A stretch of DNA of 64,000 bases from Sphingomonas hylomeconis (GTDB lineage: Bacteria; Pseudomonadota; Alphaproteobacteria; Sphingomonadales; Sphingomonadaceae): positions 62,001 through 126,000 of the forward strand of contig NZ_JANQBK010000001.1 of assembly GCF_025370105.1 (NCBI RefSeq), given 5' to 3'. The notes under the pieces were generated by a model that did not search any database, was not told the origin of the DNA, and saw nothing but the letters and a program-made list of their open reading frames with translations. The translations under genes and the position numbers were made by a program. Every line of letters starts with the position of its first letter. Position 1 is the stretch's first letter. This document shows, piece after piece, positions 54,680 through 63,094 of this stretch.

Positions 54680-55372
54680 TCAGCTCTCCGTCGCGTTTGA
54701 GGCGCCACGATCGCGTTCCACCATATGGTGGCCGGTCGCGGCGAAATAGACCATCTCGGCGACGTTCGTCGCATGGTCGCCGACCCGTTCGAGGTTCTTG
54801 GCGATGAACAGCAGGTGCGCCATTTGCCCGATCGTCTTGGGATTTTCCATCATGTGCGTGACGAGCACGCGAAACAGGCTGTCATAGAAATCGTCGACCT
54901 GTCGATCGCGCCGGCACACGTCGAGCGCCGCCTCGGCATCGCGCGCGGCGAAGGCATCGAGCACGTCGTGCACCATCGAGATCGCCAGGCCGGCCATTGC
55001 CGGCAGGATCGACAGCGGCTCGACCTCGCCGTGATTGTCGATCAGCGGCACGCGCTTGGCGATGTTCTTGGCATAATCGCCGATCCGCTCGATCACGCCG
55101 CCGATCTTGATCGCCGCGACGACCTCGCGCAGGTCGTCGGCCATCGGCGCGCGCAGCGCGATGATCTGGACCGCCAGCTGCTCGACCTTCATTTCGATCG
55201 CGTCGATCGCCTTGTCGCCGGCGACGATCGTCGCCGCCGCCTCGAGATCGTGGCGCGTGAGCGCCTGGACGGCGTCGCGGATCGCCTGTTCGGCGAGCCC
55301 GCCCATCTGCGCGATCAGCGCGCGCAGCTCGCCGATTTCTTCGTCGAAGGCCTTTACGGTGTGCGTGTTCAC
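54680..55372 (-). CDS. phoU: Phosphate transport accessory protein PhoU
   Basis: PhoU modulates PhoR activity and Pst transport. The 230-residue all-helical product contains two PhoU repeats, each with metal-binding acidic residues. The first has KAFDEEIGELRALIAQMG and DKAIDAIEMKVEQLAVQII; the second has IGDYAKNIAKRVPLI and NLERVGDHATNVAEMVYF. It is 13 bases after pstB. Confidence 0.96.
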   Translation of the reverse strand: MNTHTVKAFDEEIGELRALIAQMGGLAEQAIRDAVQALTRHDLEAAATIVAGDKAIDAIEMKVEQLAVQIIALRAPMADDLREVVAAIKIGGVIERIGDYAKNIAKRVPLIDNHGEVEPLSILPAMAGLAISMVHDVLDAFAARDAEAALDVCRRDRQVDDFYDSLFRVLVTHMMENPKTIGQMAHLLFIAKNLERVGDHATNVAEMVYFAATGHHMVERDRGASNATES

Positions 55373-55385
55373 GGGTCCGTTCCTC

Positions 55386-56144
55386 TCAGCCGTAGCGGCC
55401 GGTGATGTAATCCTTGGTGCGCTCCTGGCGCGGATTGGTGAAGATGTCCGACGTGTTGCCGTATTCGACCAATGTCCCGAGGTGGAAGAAGGCGGTGCGC
55501 TGCGAGACGCGCGCGGCCTGCTGCATGTTATGCGTGACGATGACGATCGCGTAGCGGCCCTTGAGCTCGTGGATCAGCTCTTCGATCCGCGCGGTGGCGA
55601 TCGGATCGAGCGCCGAGCAGGGCTCGTCCATCAGGATCACTTCGGGATCAACCGCGATGGCGCGGGCGATGCACAACCGCTGCTGCTGGCCGCCGGACAG
55701 CGCCGTGCCGCTTTCGCTCAGGCGATCCTTGACCTCTTCCCACAGCCCGGCGCGCTTGAGCGATTTCTCGACCACTTCGGCGAGATCGGTTTTGTTCGCG
55801 GCGAGCCCGTGGATGCGCGGGCCATAGGCCACGTTTTCGAAGATCGACTTGGGAAACGGGTTGGGCTTCTGGAACACCATGCCGACGCGGGCGCGCAGCT
55901 GCACGACGTCCATGCTCGGGGCATAGATATCCTCGCCGTCGAGCCGGATGTCGCCGGTCACCTTCGCGCTGGCGACGGTATCGTTCATCCGGTTGAGCGT
56001 GCGCAGGAAGGTCGATTTCCCGCAGCCCGACGGGCCGATGAAGGCGGTGACCTCGTCCTGGTCGACGTCGATCGACACGTCGGTAATCGCCTGTTTCGTG
56101 CCGTAGAACACGTTCACGTTTTTGGCGGACATCTTGATGGTCAT
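55386..56144 (-). CDS. pstB: Phosphate ABC transporter ATP-binding protein PstB
   Basis: PstB powers high-affinity phosphate import. The 252-residue product has Walker [21 protein letters not shown], the ABC signature [20 protein letters not shown], Walker [14 protein letters not shown] and switch His in [14 protein letters not shown]. The ATG overlaps the pstA stop (ATGA). The length is normal. Confidence 0.97.
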   Translation of the reverse strand: MTIKMSAKNVNVFYGTKQAITDVSIDVDQDEVTAFIGPSGCGKSTFLRTLNRMNDTVASAKVTGDIRLDGEDIYAPSMDVVQLRARVGMVFQKPNPFPKSIFENVAYGPRIHGLAANKTDLAEVVEKSLKRAGLWEEVKDRLSESGTALSGGQQQRLCIARAIAVDPEVILMDEPCSALDPIATARIEELIHELKGRYAIVIVTHNMQQAARVSQRTAFFHLGTLVEYGNTSDIFTNPRQERTKDYITGRYG

Positions 56145-57442
56145 GACCAGCGGGTCTCGAATCTGTTGCGGAGGTAGATGGCGAGCCCGTTCATCGCGAG
56201 CAGGAAGACGAGCAGCACGATGATCGCGGCGGAGGTCTTCTCGACGAAGCCGCGATTGACCTGATCGGACCAGAGAAAGATCTGCACCGGTAGCACGGTG
56301 GCGGGATCGGTGATGCGTCCGGGCGGCGCGACCATGAAGGCGCGCATCCCGATCATCAGCAGCGGCGCGGTCTCGCCCAGCGCGCGCGCCATGCCGATTA
56401 TCGTGCCGGTAAGGATGCCGGGCAGGGCGAGCGGCAAAACGTGGTGGAACACGACCTGGATCGGGCTCGCGCCGACCGCCAAGGCAGCGTCGCGGATCGA
56501 GGGCGGCACGCTCTTGATCGCGTTGCGCCCGGCGATGACGATCACGGGCATGGTCATCAGCGCCAGCGTCAGCCCGCCGACCAAGGCGGCGGAGCGCGGC
56601 AGATGGAAGAAATTGAGGAACACGGCGAGCCCGAGCAGCCCGAAGATGATCGACGGCACCGCGGCCAGATTGTTGATCGAAACCTCGATCAGATCGGTCC
56701 AGCGGTTCCGCGGGGCATATTCCTCGAGATACAGGGCCGAGAGCACGCCGACCGGGAAGGCGATCAGCAGCGTGACGAGCATCGTATAGAGCGAGCCCTT
56801 CAGCGCGCCCCAGATGCCGACGGTGGTGGGATCGGTCGAGTCGGAAGCGGTGAGGAAGCTCGGGTTGAAACTGGTCGAGAGCAGCTTCTGCGTGGTCAGT
56901 TTCGCGACCGTCGCTTCCGCTTCTGCCGCGCCCTGTCCCTTGGCGGCGATATCGATCGTGTCAGAGGCGGGGACGTCGATGATCGCCGTGCCGCGCAGCA
57001 GCGTGGGATCGGCCTTGACCGCGGCGCGGACGCGCAGCCACGCGCCGTCGGACAGCAGTTTGTAACCGTCCTTGCCGAACTGCGCGGTGGCGGCGGCATC
57101 GGTGGCGCGCTCGATCCCGGCGGCGGCGAGCGCGAAGTCGGCGCCCGGGCCGGCCAGCCGCGCCGGATCGAGCGTCAGCCCCGCGGCGGGGAAATGGACA
57201 CGCAGCTTGAGCTGGGTCTGCGTGAAGCCGCCCAGGCCGTTGATCAGCATGGTGATCATCAGGAAGGCGAGGAAGCCGGCCGACAGCACCACCGCCGCCA
57301 GCCCGAACAGGCGGAAGCGGCGTTCGGCGGCATAGCGCTTGCGGATGCGGCGCTGCATCGCATTGGTGCGCCAGTCGGTCGGCGCGCGCTCGGCAAGCGG
57401 CGTCGACTGCAGCGGCAGGCCGGGGACGAGCGTGTCAGTCAT
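56141..57442 (-). CDS. pstA: Phosphate ABC transporter permease PstA
   Basis: PstA is an inner-membrane permease subunit for phosphate. At 433 residues it is longer than E. coli PstA (296) because of a periplasmic domain inserted after the first membrane helix, near residues 75-205 ([20 protein letters not shown] to [15 protein letters not shown]), the DUF3333 type. The permease core has [20 protein letters not shown] and [16 protein letters not shown] (EAA-loop type). It overlaps pstC by eight bases and pstB by four. Confidence 0.93.
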   Translation of the reverse strand: MTDTLVPGLPLQSTPLAERAPTDWRTNAMQRRIRKRYAAERRFRLFGLAAVVLSAGFLAFLMITMLINGLGGFTQTQLKLRVHFPAAGLTLDPARLAGPGADFALAAAGIERATDAAATAQFGKDGYKLLSDGAWLRVRAAVKADPTLLRGTAIIDVPASDTIDIAAKGQGAAEAEATVAKLTTQKLLSTSFNPSFLTASDSTDPTTVGIWGALKGSLYTMLVTLLIAFPVGVLSALYLEEYAPRNRWTDLIEVSINNLAAVPSIIFGLLGLAVFLNFFHLPRSAALVGGLTLALMTMPVIVIAGRNAIKSVPPSIRDAALAVGASPIQVVFHHVLPLALPGILTGTIIGMARALGETAPLLMIGMRAFMVAPPGRITDPATVLPVQIFLWSDQVNRGFVEKTSAAIIVLLVFLLAMNGLAIYLRNRFETRWS

Positions 57443-58811
57443 AGGCTTCGCGGTACCGCTTCACGACGCTCAGCGCGACGATGTTGAGGAGCAGGGTGAT
57501 GATGAACAGCGTGAGGCCGAGCGCGAAGGCGGCGAGCGTCTTGGGGCTGTCGAATTCCGCTTCGCCGGTCAGCAGGTCGACGATCTGCTTGGTCACGGTG
57601 GTCGCACTGGCGAACGGGTTGAGCGTCATCGTCGCGACGCCCGACGCCGCCATCACGACGATCATCGTCTCGCCGATCGCGCGGCTGATCGCCAGCAGCA
57701 CGCCGCCGACCACGCCGGGGAGCGCGGCGGGCAGCACGACCTTGCGGATCGTCTCGCTGCTCGTCGCGCCCATTGCCAGGCTGCCGTCGCGCATCGAAGC
57801 GGGGACGGCGGCGATCGAATCGTCCGCCATCGAGGAGACGAACGGTATGATCATCACGCCCATCACCAGGCCGGCGGCGAGCGCGCTTTCCGAGCTTGCC
57901 CAGCTGACCCCGATCCACACCGCGAAATCGCGCACCGCCGGCGCGACGGTCAGCGCGGCGAAATAGCCGTAGACCACGGTCGGCACGCCGGCGAGCATCT
58001 CAAGGATCGGCTTCATCCAGCGGCGCACGCGCGGGGCGGCATATTGCGTCAGATAGATCGCGCTCATCAGCCCGAACGGGATCGCCACGATCATCGCGAT
58101 CACCGCGCCGATGAAGAAGGTGCCCCAGAACAGCGGCACCGCGCCGAGCGACGCGCCGGGATCCTTGGCGGAGATCACCTGCGGGCTCCAATGCGTGCCG
58201 AACAGGAAATCTGTGATCGGCACGATGCGAAAGAAGCGCGCGGATTCGAACAGCAAAGAGGCGACGATGCCCACCGTCGTGAGGATCGCGATCAGCGAGG
58301 CGGCGAGCAGCAGCAGCATCACCACGCGCTCGATCTTGCTGCGCGCCCGATAATCGGCGCGGACGCGGGTATAGGCCCAGGCGCCACAGGCAAAGGCGAG
58401 CAGCAAGGCGGCGGCGCTGCCGATCCAGTCGTAGCGCGATTGCGCCGCGGCATAGGCCGGCGCCAGCGTCTCGGCGAGCGGGTGGAACGCGCCATAGCCG
58501 CGGCCTTCGGCCAGGTTGCGCGCCTCGGACAGCACGGCGGCGCGCTCGAAGCCCTTGGGTGGCAGCTCCTGCGCCGCCGGATTGGTCAGCACCAGATCGG
58601 TGACCAAAGCTGGCGAGGTGAACGACCAGATCGCGATGAACAGAGCGGCGGGCAGCACCGTCCACATCGCGACATGCGTGGCATGATGCGACGGCAGCGA
58701 ACCGAACCGCGCGCTGGTCTGGCGGCGGAAGCTGACCGCGCGGACGCGGGCGGAGAGCCAGCCGATCAGGCCGAGCCCGATGATCAGAAAGAGTAGCGTG
58801 AGGCCGGACAT
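57435..58811 (-). CDS. pstC: Phosphate ABC transporter permease PstC
   Basis: PstC is the second permease subunit. The 458-residue product is longer than E. coli PstC (319). The first 150 residues have extra membrane helices and a periplasmic segment, followed by the permease core with FFGTHWSP-type IPITDFLFGTHWSP, EMLAGVPTVVYGYFAAL, and ISRAIGETMIVVMAASG. It overlaps pstA by eight bases. The extended form of both permeases is seen in many alphaproteobacteria. Confidence 0.92.
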   Translation of the reverse strand: MSGLTLLFLIIGLGLIGWLSARVRAVSFRRQTSARFGSLPSHHATHVAMWTVLPAALFIAIWSFTSPALVTDLVLTNPAAQELPPKGFERAAVLSEARNLAEGRGYGAFHPLAETLAPAYAAAQSRYDWIGSAAALLLAFACGAWAYTRVRADYRARSKIERVVMLLLLAASLIAILTTVGIVASLLFESARFFRIVPITDFLFGTHWSPQVISAKDPGASLGAVPLFWGTFFIGAVIAMIVAIPFGLMSAIYLTQYAAPRVRRWMKPILEMLAGVPTVVYGYFAALTVAPAVRDFAVWIGVSWASSESALAAGLVMGVMIIPFVSSMADDSIAAVPASMRDGSLAMGATSSETIRKVVLPAALPGVVGGVLLAISRAIGETMIVVMAASGVATMTLNPFASATTVTKQIVDLLTGEAEFDSPKTLAAFALGLTLFIITLLLNIVALSVVKRYREAYD

Positions 58812-58818
58812 CAGGTAA

Positions 58819-58862
58819 TTCTTTCCCCGGCGAAGTTCGGGCCCCGCCGTCTGCCGGGGGGG
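58819..58862. repeat. Degenerate palindromic element between pstS and pstC
   Basis: The left half TTTCCCCGGCGAAGTTCGGG with GCCCCG resembles the CTTCCCCGGCGAAAGCCGGG element near proB; the right half is reduced to GTCTGCCGGGGGG. It fills most of the 73-base gap between pstS and pstC. Confidence 0.4.
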
Positions 58863-58884
58863 CAGCTGAGATGTGGAATGGCCA

Positions 58885-59931
58885 TCACTTCAGCTCCGCC
58901 GCATCGAGTGACGTGCGCCTGGCCACCACGGCTGCCGCTGCCGCGCGTACGTCTGGCGGCGAGGCGATCAGCCCCTTGGCCGTCAGCGGCCCGCCCGGGC
59001 CCCATGCCGCGACATAGGTCTTGAGGAAATTGGCCAGCCCCGGGATTGCCGTCAGGTGCGCCTTCTTGACGTAGATGAACAGTGGCCGCGATCCGGGATA
59101 GCGCCCGTCGGCGATCGTCGCATAGGTCGGCACCACGCCGTTGAGCGGCACGCCGTTCACATTGTCCCGATTCTCTTCGAGATAGGAATAGCCGAAGATG
59201 CCGATCGCATTGGGATTGGATTGCAGCTTCTGGACGATGAGATTGTCGTTCTCGCCGGCATCGATATAGGCGCCGTCCTCTCGGATACGGTTGCACAAGG
59301 CGGCATAGCCGTCCTTGTCGCTATCCTTCATCGCTTTGGACTGCGGCGCGACTTCCGCGCAGCCTGAGTCGAGGATGAGTTCGGTCAGCGCGTCGCGCGT
59401 GCCGCTGGTCGAGGGCGGGCCGTAGACCTGGATCGGCGTGGCCGGCAGCGCGGGATCGATATCGCGCCACAGCCGGTTCGTGTTGGGCCGGCCGCCGGGC
59501 GCGGCGGCGAGCGCGCGGTAGATCTGCGCCGGGGTGAGCGTCATTTTCGGGCCGTTCTTGGCCTCGGCAAAGGCGATGCCGTCGAGCCCGACCTGAATCT
59601 CCATGATCTCGGTCACGCCGTTCGCGGCGCAGGCCTTGAACTCGGATGGCTTCATGCGCCGCGACGCCGCCTCGATATCGGGATGGCCTGCACCGATCCC
59701 TTCGCAGAACAATTTCATGCCCGAGCCGGTGCCGGTCGATTCGATCACCGGCGCCTTGGTGCCGGGCGTGCCGTTGACGAACTGTTCGGCGACGATCGTG
59801 GTGAAGGGATAGACGGTCGACGAGCCGACCGCGGTGATATGGTCGCGCGAACCCGCGCCGCCGCCGCTCGCCTGGTCTTCGCAGCCCGCGAGCGCGAGGG
59901 CGACAATCGATATGGCGAGAACCCTCAGCAC
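58885..59931 (-). CDS. pstS: Phosphate ABC transporter substrate-binding lipoprotein PstS
   Basis: PstS captures phosphate in the periplasm. The 348-residue product has a lipobox in the signal peptide (LALAGC), then the binding-site motifs ITAVGSSTVYPFTTIVAEQF, STGTGSGMKLFCEG, ASRRMKPSEF and PSTSGTRDALTELIL. Its pattern is of the larger alphaproteobacterial PstS group. Two PhoB half-sites lie about 70 bases upstream. Confidence 0.95.
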   Translation of the reverse strand: MLRVLAISIVALALAGCEDQASGGGAGSRDHITAVGSSTVYPFTTIVAEQFVNGTPGTKAPVIESTGTGSGMKLFCEGIGAGHPDIEAASRRMKPSEFKACAANGVTEIMEIQVGLDGIAFAEAKNGPKMTLTPAQIYRALAAAPGGRPNTNRLWRDIDPALPATPIQVYGPPSTSGTRDALTELILDSGCAEVAPQSKAMKDSDKDGYAALCNRIREDGAYIDAGENDNLIVQKLQSNPNAIGIFGYSYLEENRDNVNGVPLNGVVPTYATIADGRYPGSRPLFIYVKKAHLTAIPGLANFLKTYVAAWGPGGPLTAKGLIASPPDVRAAAAAVVARRTSLDAAELK

Positions 59932-59997
59932 GAAATACCGTCTCCAGCGAAGGCGTATCGGCCCGGCGCGATCCGCCTAGCAGCGGTGAGGGGCTGC

Positions 59998-60030
59998 ATT
60001 GTGACAGTGGCGTTGCGGTTTTATGACAAG
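59998..60030 (-). promoter_or_regulatory. Candidate Pho box before pstS
   Basis: On the minus strand TTGTCATAAAAC and, 11 bases on, CTGTCACAATG resemble the PhoB half-site CTGTCAT-AAAT. They lie upstream of pstS, the first gene of the pst-phoU-phoB unit. The spacing between them is larger than in the classical box, so binding is inferred. Confidence 0.55.
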
Positions 60031-60059
60031 GACTAAGGTGGCGCCGCTTATGACGCATC

Positions 60060-60137
60060 GTTCTCCTGCGAAAGCAGGAGCCCAGGATCTCGAACGGTGT
60101 CCTTTGCAACCCTGGACTCCTGCGTTCGCAGGAGAAC
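60060..60137. repeat. Paired palindromic element between pstS and phoR
   Basis: The left half GTTCTCCTGCGAAAGCAGGA continues with GCCCAGG; the right half on the other strand reads GTTCTCCTGCGAACGCAGGA and then GTCCAGG. The spacer is 24 bases. It is the best-preserved copy of this subfamily in the window and lies downstream of phoR and upstream of the Pho box. Confidence 0.9.
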
Positions 60138-60153
60138 AGTTTTGAGGAGTGCG

Positions 60154-61356
60154 TTAAGCCCGCCCGCTCGCGCCGTGCGCGGGCAGCAGGATCGATACCG
60201 TCGTGCCGGTGCCGACCAGGCTGGTGATGTCGAGCCGCCCGCGATGCCGCTCGACGATATGTTTGACGATGGCGAGGCCGAGGCCGGTGCCGCCGGCGGC
60301 GCGGCTGCGGCCGGGATCGACGCGGTAGAATCGCTCGGTCAGGCGCGGCAGATGTTCGGGCGCGATGCCTTCGCCGCGATCGGCGACGCTGAGGCGGATC
60401 ATCCCGGCCTGTTCCTGCAGCAGCCGCACCGTCACCGGCGCATCCTTGCTGCCATATTTGATGCCGTTGCCGATCAGATTGTGCAGCATCTGGCTGAGCT
60501 GCACGCGGTCCCCCGCCACGGGCGGTACGCCGTCGGCGATCTCGACCAGTACTTCGCCCTTGGTGATCTCGCCGCGCACTTCCTCGATCAGATCGGTGAG
60601 ATCGACCGCACGATCGGGCAGGCGGTATTTCTCCGCTTCGATCCGGCTGAGCGAGATCAGATCCTCGACCAGCCGCTGCATCCGCCGCGCCTCGTCGTCC
60701 ATGATCTTGAGGAAGCGCGCGCGGATCGCCGGATCGTCGCCGGCTTCCTCGTTGAGCGTCTCGATATAGCCGAGGATCGAGGCGAGCGGGGTGCGCAGCT
60801 CGTGGCTGGCATTGGCGACGAAATCGACGCGCATCCGCTCGGCGGCGTAATTGTTGGTCTGGTCGATCAGCTGCACGATGCGCTGCCCGTCGCTGCCCGC
60901 ACCGACGCGCATCTGCCAGCGCTGGTCGAGCGTGCCCAGGCCGACCAGATCGATCGGCTCGGTCACGCCGGGCGCGATCGGCCCGACCAGCCGTTCGGCG
61001 GCGGCGGGGTGGCGGATCGCCATGCGCACGTCCTCGCCGACGATGTGCCGCCCGAGCAGCGCGCGCGCCGGCGCGTTGGCCTGCACCACGCGGCCCCCGG
61101 CGACGATCAGGATCGGCTCGACGATCACTTCAAGCACGTCGTCGAGCGCCGGCGCGGGAAGGTCCTCGGCTGCGGGCACGCCGGACTCGGCGATCTCGGC
61201 CTCACTCGTGCCAGCGGCGGCAAGCACCGCGGCGATCCCGCCGATCAGCGTCACCAGCGTCGGCTGAATGTCATGCCCGAGCAGGAACACGGCCAGGGCG
61301 GCGATCGCGACGATGCCGATCGCGGTTAGCGTACGAAGACCGAAACCATGGAACAT
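60154..61356 (-). CDS. phoR: Phosphate regulon sensor histidine kinase PhoR
   Basis: PhoR phosphorylates PhoB when Pst-PhoU signals low phosphate. The 400-residue product has two N-terminal membrane helices, a PAS-like domain (residues 75-170) and a kinase core: FVANASHELRTPLASILGYI with the phospho-His, NLIGNGIKYGSK (N-box), VADRGEGIAPEHLPRL and GGTGLGLAIVKHI. AAGGAAG precedes the ATG. It is the first of the locus in transcription order, separated from pstS by a repeat and a Pho box. Confidence 0.94.
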   Translation of the reverse strand: MFHGFGLRTLTAIGIVAIAALAVFLLGHDIQPTLVTLIGGIAAVLAAAGTSEAEIAESGVPAAEDLPAPALDDVLEVIVEPILIVAGGRVVQANAPARALLGRHIVGEDVRMAIRHPAAAERLVGPIAPGVTEPIDLVGLGTLDQRWQMRVGAGSDGQRIVQLIDQTNNYAAERMRVDFVANASHELRTPLASILGYIETLNEEAGDDPAIRARFLKIMDDEARRMQRLVEDLISLSRIEAEKYRLPDRAVDLTDLIEEVRGEITKGEVLVEIADGVPPVAGDRVQLSQMLHNLIGNGIKYGSKDAPVTVRLLQEQAGMIRLSVADRGEGIAPEHLPRLTERFYRVDPGRSRAAGGTGLGLAIVKHIVERHRGRLDITSLVGTGTTVSILLPAHGASGRA

Positions 61357-61436
61357 CGGGAGCTTCCTTAGCGCAATCGTGCTTAACGCGGCTAGGCCCG
61401 CTTGCCAGTTTCCGGGGATTATGAAAGGGCTATAGC

Positions 61437-61841
61437 ATGAGCGATGAGATCCGCGCTGCGGCAACCGCACCCGAAGGCACCACGCGGCGTCGTGCGCTGA
61501 TGCTGGGCGCGGTCGGCGCGACGGCAGTGATCTCGATCCGCCCGGCGCTGGCGCAGACCAATGCCTCGGTGCTGACGTGCGAAATTCCGGTGCCCGATGC
61601 CGGCCGCGCGGGCTCGGCGATCGCTGCCGACGGCTCGGTCGTGCCGGCCGGCACGGCGGGGTCGTTCCCGGCCAACGGCAAGGTGTTCAAGGGCCAGGAC
61701 GTCAAGGTCGCTTTGTCCGGCGGGCAATTGCCCGGCACCGATTACGAGACCAACCGCGCCTACACCAATTACATCCGCAAGCTGCAATCCGGCACCAGCG
61801 GCTTCACCTGCTTCGCGTCGCTGCAGATGCCGCGCGGCTGA
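61437..61841 (+). CDS. Small Tat-exported protein at the head of an HPr-rel-A-type cassette
   Basis: The 134-residue product starts with a twin-arginine signal peptide: TTRRRALMLGAVGATAVISI followed by RPALAQ, with likely cleavage after ALA. The mature part of about 94 residues has two Cys (VLTCEIPVP and GFTCFASLQ), is Gly/Ser/Thr-rich and ends SLQMPRG. No enzymatic motif is seen. The PqqD-like gene begins eight bases downstream, so it is probably in one operon with it, the HprK-like and the nucleotidyltransferase genes. It may be the substrate that the cassette modifies; this is inference. AAGGG lies nine bases before the ATG. Confidence 0.8.
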   Translation: MSDEIRAAATAPEGTTRRRALMLGAVGATAVISIRPALAQTNASVLTCEIPVPDAGRAGSAIAADGSVVPAGTAGSFPANGKVFKGQDVKVALSGGQLPGTDYETNRAYTNYIRKLQSGTSGFTCFASLQMPRG

Positions 61842-61849
61842 GGCCGCGC

Positions 61850-62119
61850 GTGACCCTGTACCGCGCCTGCCGCGTCGAGACACTGGCGATCGCCTGGCTC
61901 GACGATTTCACCGTGGTGTATCATCGCCCGTCGGGCATCACGCACCTGCTCACCGCGCCGGCACCCGAAATCCTTGCGGCGCTTGGCGAAGCGGGGATGA
62001 CGTTGCCGGATCTGCACGCGCGGCTCGCTGCATCGTTCGAGCTCGGCGATGCCGATGGTGGTGGGCTGCCGGCGCGGATCGCCGAACTGGTCGCCGCCGG
62101 TCTGGTCGAGCCGGTATGA
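61850..62119 (+). CDS. PqqD-like protein of the HPr-rel-A system
   Basis: The 89-residue product has the winged-helix pattern of PqqD/RRE proteins: VYHRPSGITHLLTAPAPEIL in the middle and ARIAELVAAGLVEPV at the end. PqqD-like domains bind precursor peptides for modifying enzymes in RiPP pathways. The group next to HprK-related kinases is called HPr-rel-A system PqqD family. GAGG lies four bases before the GTG. The stop overlaps the kinase gene start (ATGA). Confidence 0.85.
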   Translation: MTLYRACRVETLAIAWLDDFTVVYHRPSGITHLLTAPAPEILAALGEAGMTLPDLHARLAASFELGDADGGGLPARIAELVAAGLVEPV

Positions 62120-62976
62120 GGCACGCCTTTTCGGTGCGGATCGGGCCGGTCGGCTTTCGCGTCGGATCGGACTGGCGCGCGCCGATCGCGCAACTCGCCG
62201 ACCTGTATGCCGGCTATCCCGCGCCGCAGGATGGCGTGCCCGATTTCACGGTGCGGCTGTTCGCGGCGCGGCCGTGGCGGCGCGTCGTGCGGCCGTCGGT
62301 GATGATCGGCGGCGATTACGTGCTGCCCGAAGCAGCGCCGCTGCCGCTCGCGCAGGGGCTGCTTGCCGCGGAAATGGGCATGAACCTGCAGATGGCGCTC
62401 GGCCAGCGCCGCTATCTGCTGCTCCACGCCTCCGCGGTCGAGCGCGACGGGCGCGCCTTGCTGATGACCGGCCAGTCCGGCGCGGGCAAATCGACGCTCG
62501 CGGCGCTGCTGTCGCGACGCGGCTGGCGACTGATGGGCGACGAATTCGCCTTGCTCGATCCGGCCACCGGCCTGGTCCACGCCTTTCCGCGGCTCGTCAG
62601 CCTCAAGAACCAGGCGATCGGCGTGGTCGAGCGCGCGGCACCCGAGGCGCGCTTCGGGCCGCTGCTCGCGGGCACGCCAAAGGGCGATATCCGCCATCTC
62701 GTGCCGGATGCCGCGGCCGTCGCGGCGATGGACCGGCCGGCGCGGCCCGCGCTGCTGCTGTTTCCGAGCTTCGGCTTCGACCCCGCCGAGCGGGTCGTCC
62801 CGCCGAGCGAAGCGTTCGTGCGGCTGACCCAGGCTTCGACCAATTACGTGGCGCTGGGCGAACGCGGATTCGACGCGCTGACCGGGCTGGTCCAGGCGAT
62901 CCCGGCCAGGGCGATCGACTATCCCGACACCGACAGCGCGATCGCGCAGGTCGAAGCGGCGTGGGCGGCGTCGTGA
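62116..62976 (+). CDS. HprK-related kinase A
   Basis: The 286-residue product has a P-loop MTGQSGAGKSTLAALLSRRG near residue 119 and a Walker B-like LMGDEFALLDPATG near residue 140, as in the C-terminal domain of HPr kinase/phosphorylase. It lacks the N-terminal HPrK domain, and no HPr or EI gene is nearby. Similar kinases act on peptides in some lasso-peptide clusters. It is coupled to the PqqD-like gene by a four-base overlap, so it probably phosphorylates a partner bound by that protein. The target is unknown. Confidence 0.88.
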   Translation: MRHAFSVRIGPVGFRVGSDWRAPIAQLADLYAGYPAPQDGVPDFTVRLFAARPWRRVVRPSVMIGGDYVLPEAAPLPLAQGLLAAEMGMNLQMALGQRRYLLLHASAVERDGRALLMTGQSGAGKSTLAALLSRRGWRLMGDEFALLDPATGLVHAFPRLVSLKNQAIGVVERAAPEARFGPLLAGTPKGDIRHLVPDAAAVAAMDRPARPALLLFPSFGFDPAERVVPPSEAFVRLTQASTNYVALGERGFDALTGLVQAIPARAIDYPDTDSAIAQVEAAWAAS

Positions 62977-62995
62977 GCGCCTACCTCCATATGCG

Positions 62996-63073
62996 GTACT
63001 CCTGCGGACGCAGGAGCCCAGGGCCACGTGCACCGGCGCTTGTGGCTCTGGACCCCTGCTTTCGCAGGGGAAC
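62996..63073. repeat. Paired palindromic element inside the HprK-like cassette
   Basis: The left half GTACTCCTGCGGACGCAGGA continues with GCCCAGGGCCAC; the right half on the other strand reads GTTCCCCTGCGAAAGCAGGG and GTCCAGAGCCAC. The stem changes are matched on both sides. It lies between the kinase and nucleotidyltransferase genes and belongs to the same subfamily as the copy at pstS-phoR. Confidence 0.85.
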
Positions 63074-63094
63074 GCTAGGCCAAGGTGCATCCCG

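Noticed and set aside
62116..62976. Canonical HPr kinase/phosphorylase of the PTS
   Set aside because: The N-terminal HprK domain is missing, there is no HPr, EI or EIIA gene nearby, and the neighbours are PqqD-like and nucleotidyltransferase genes.
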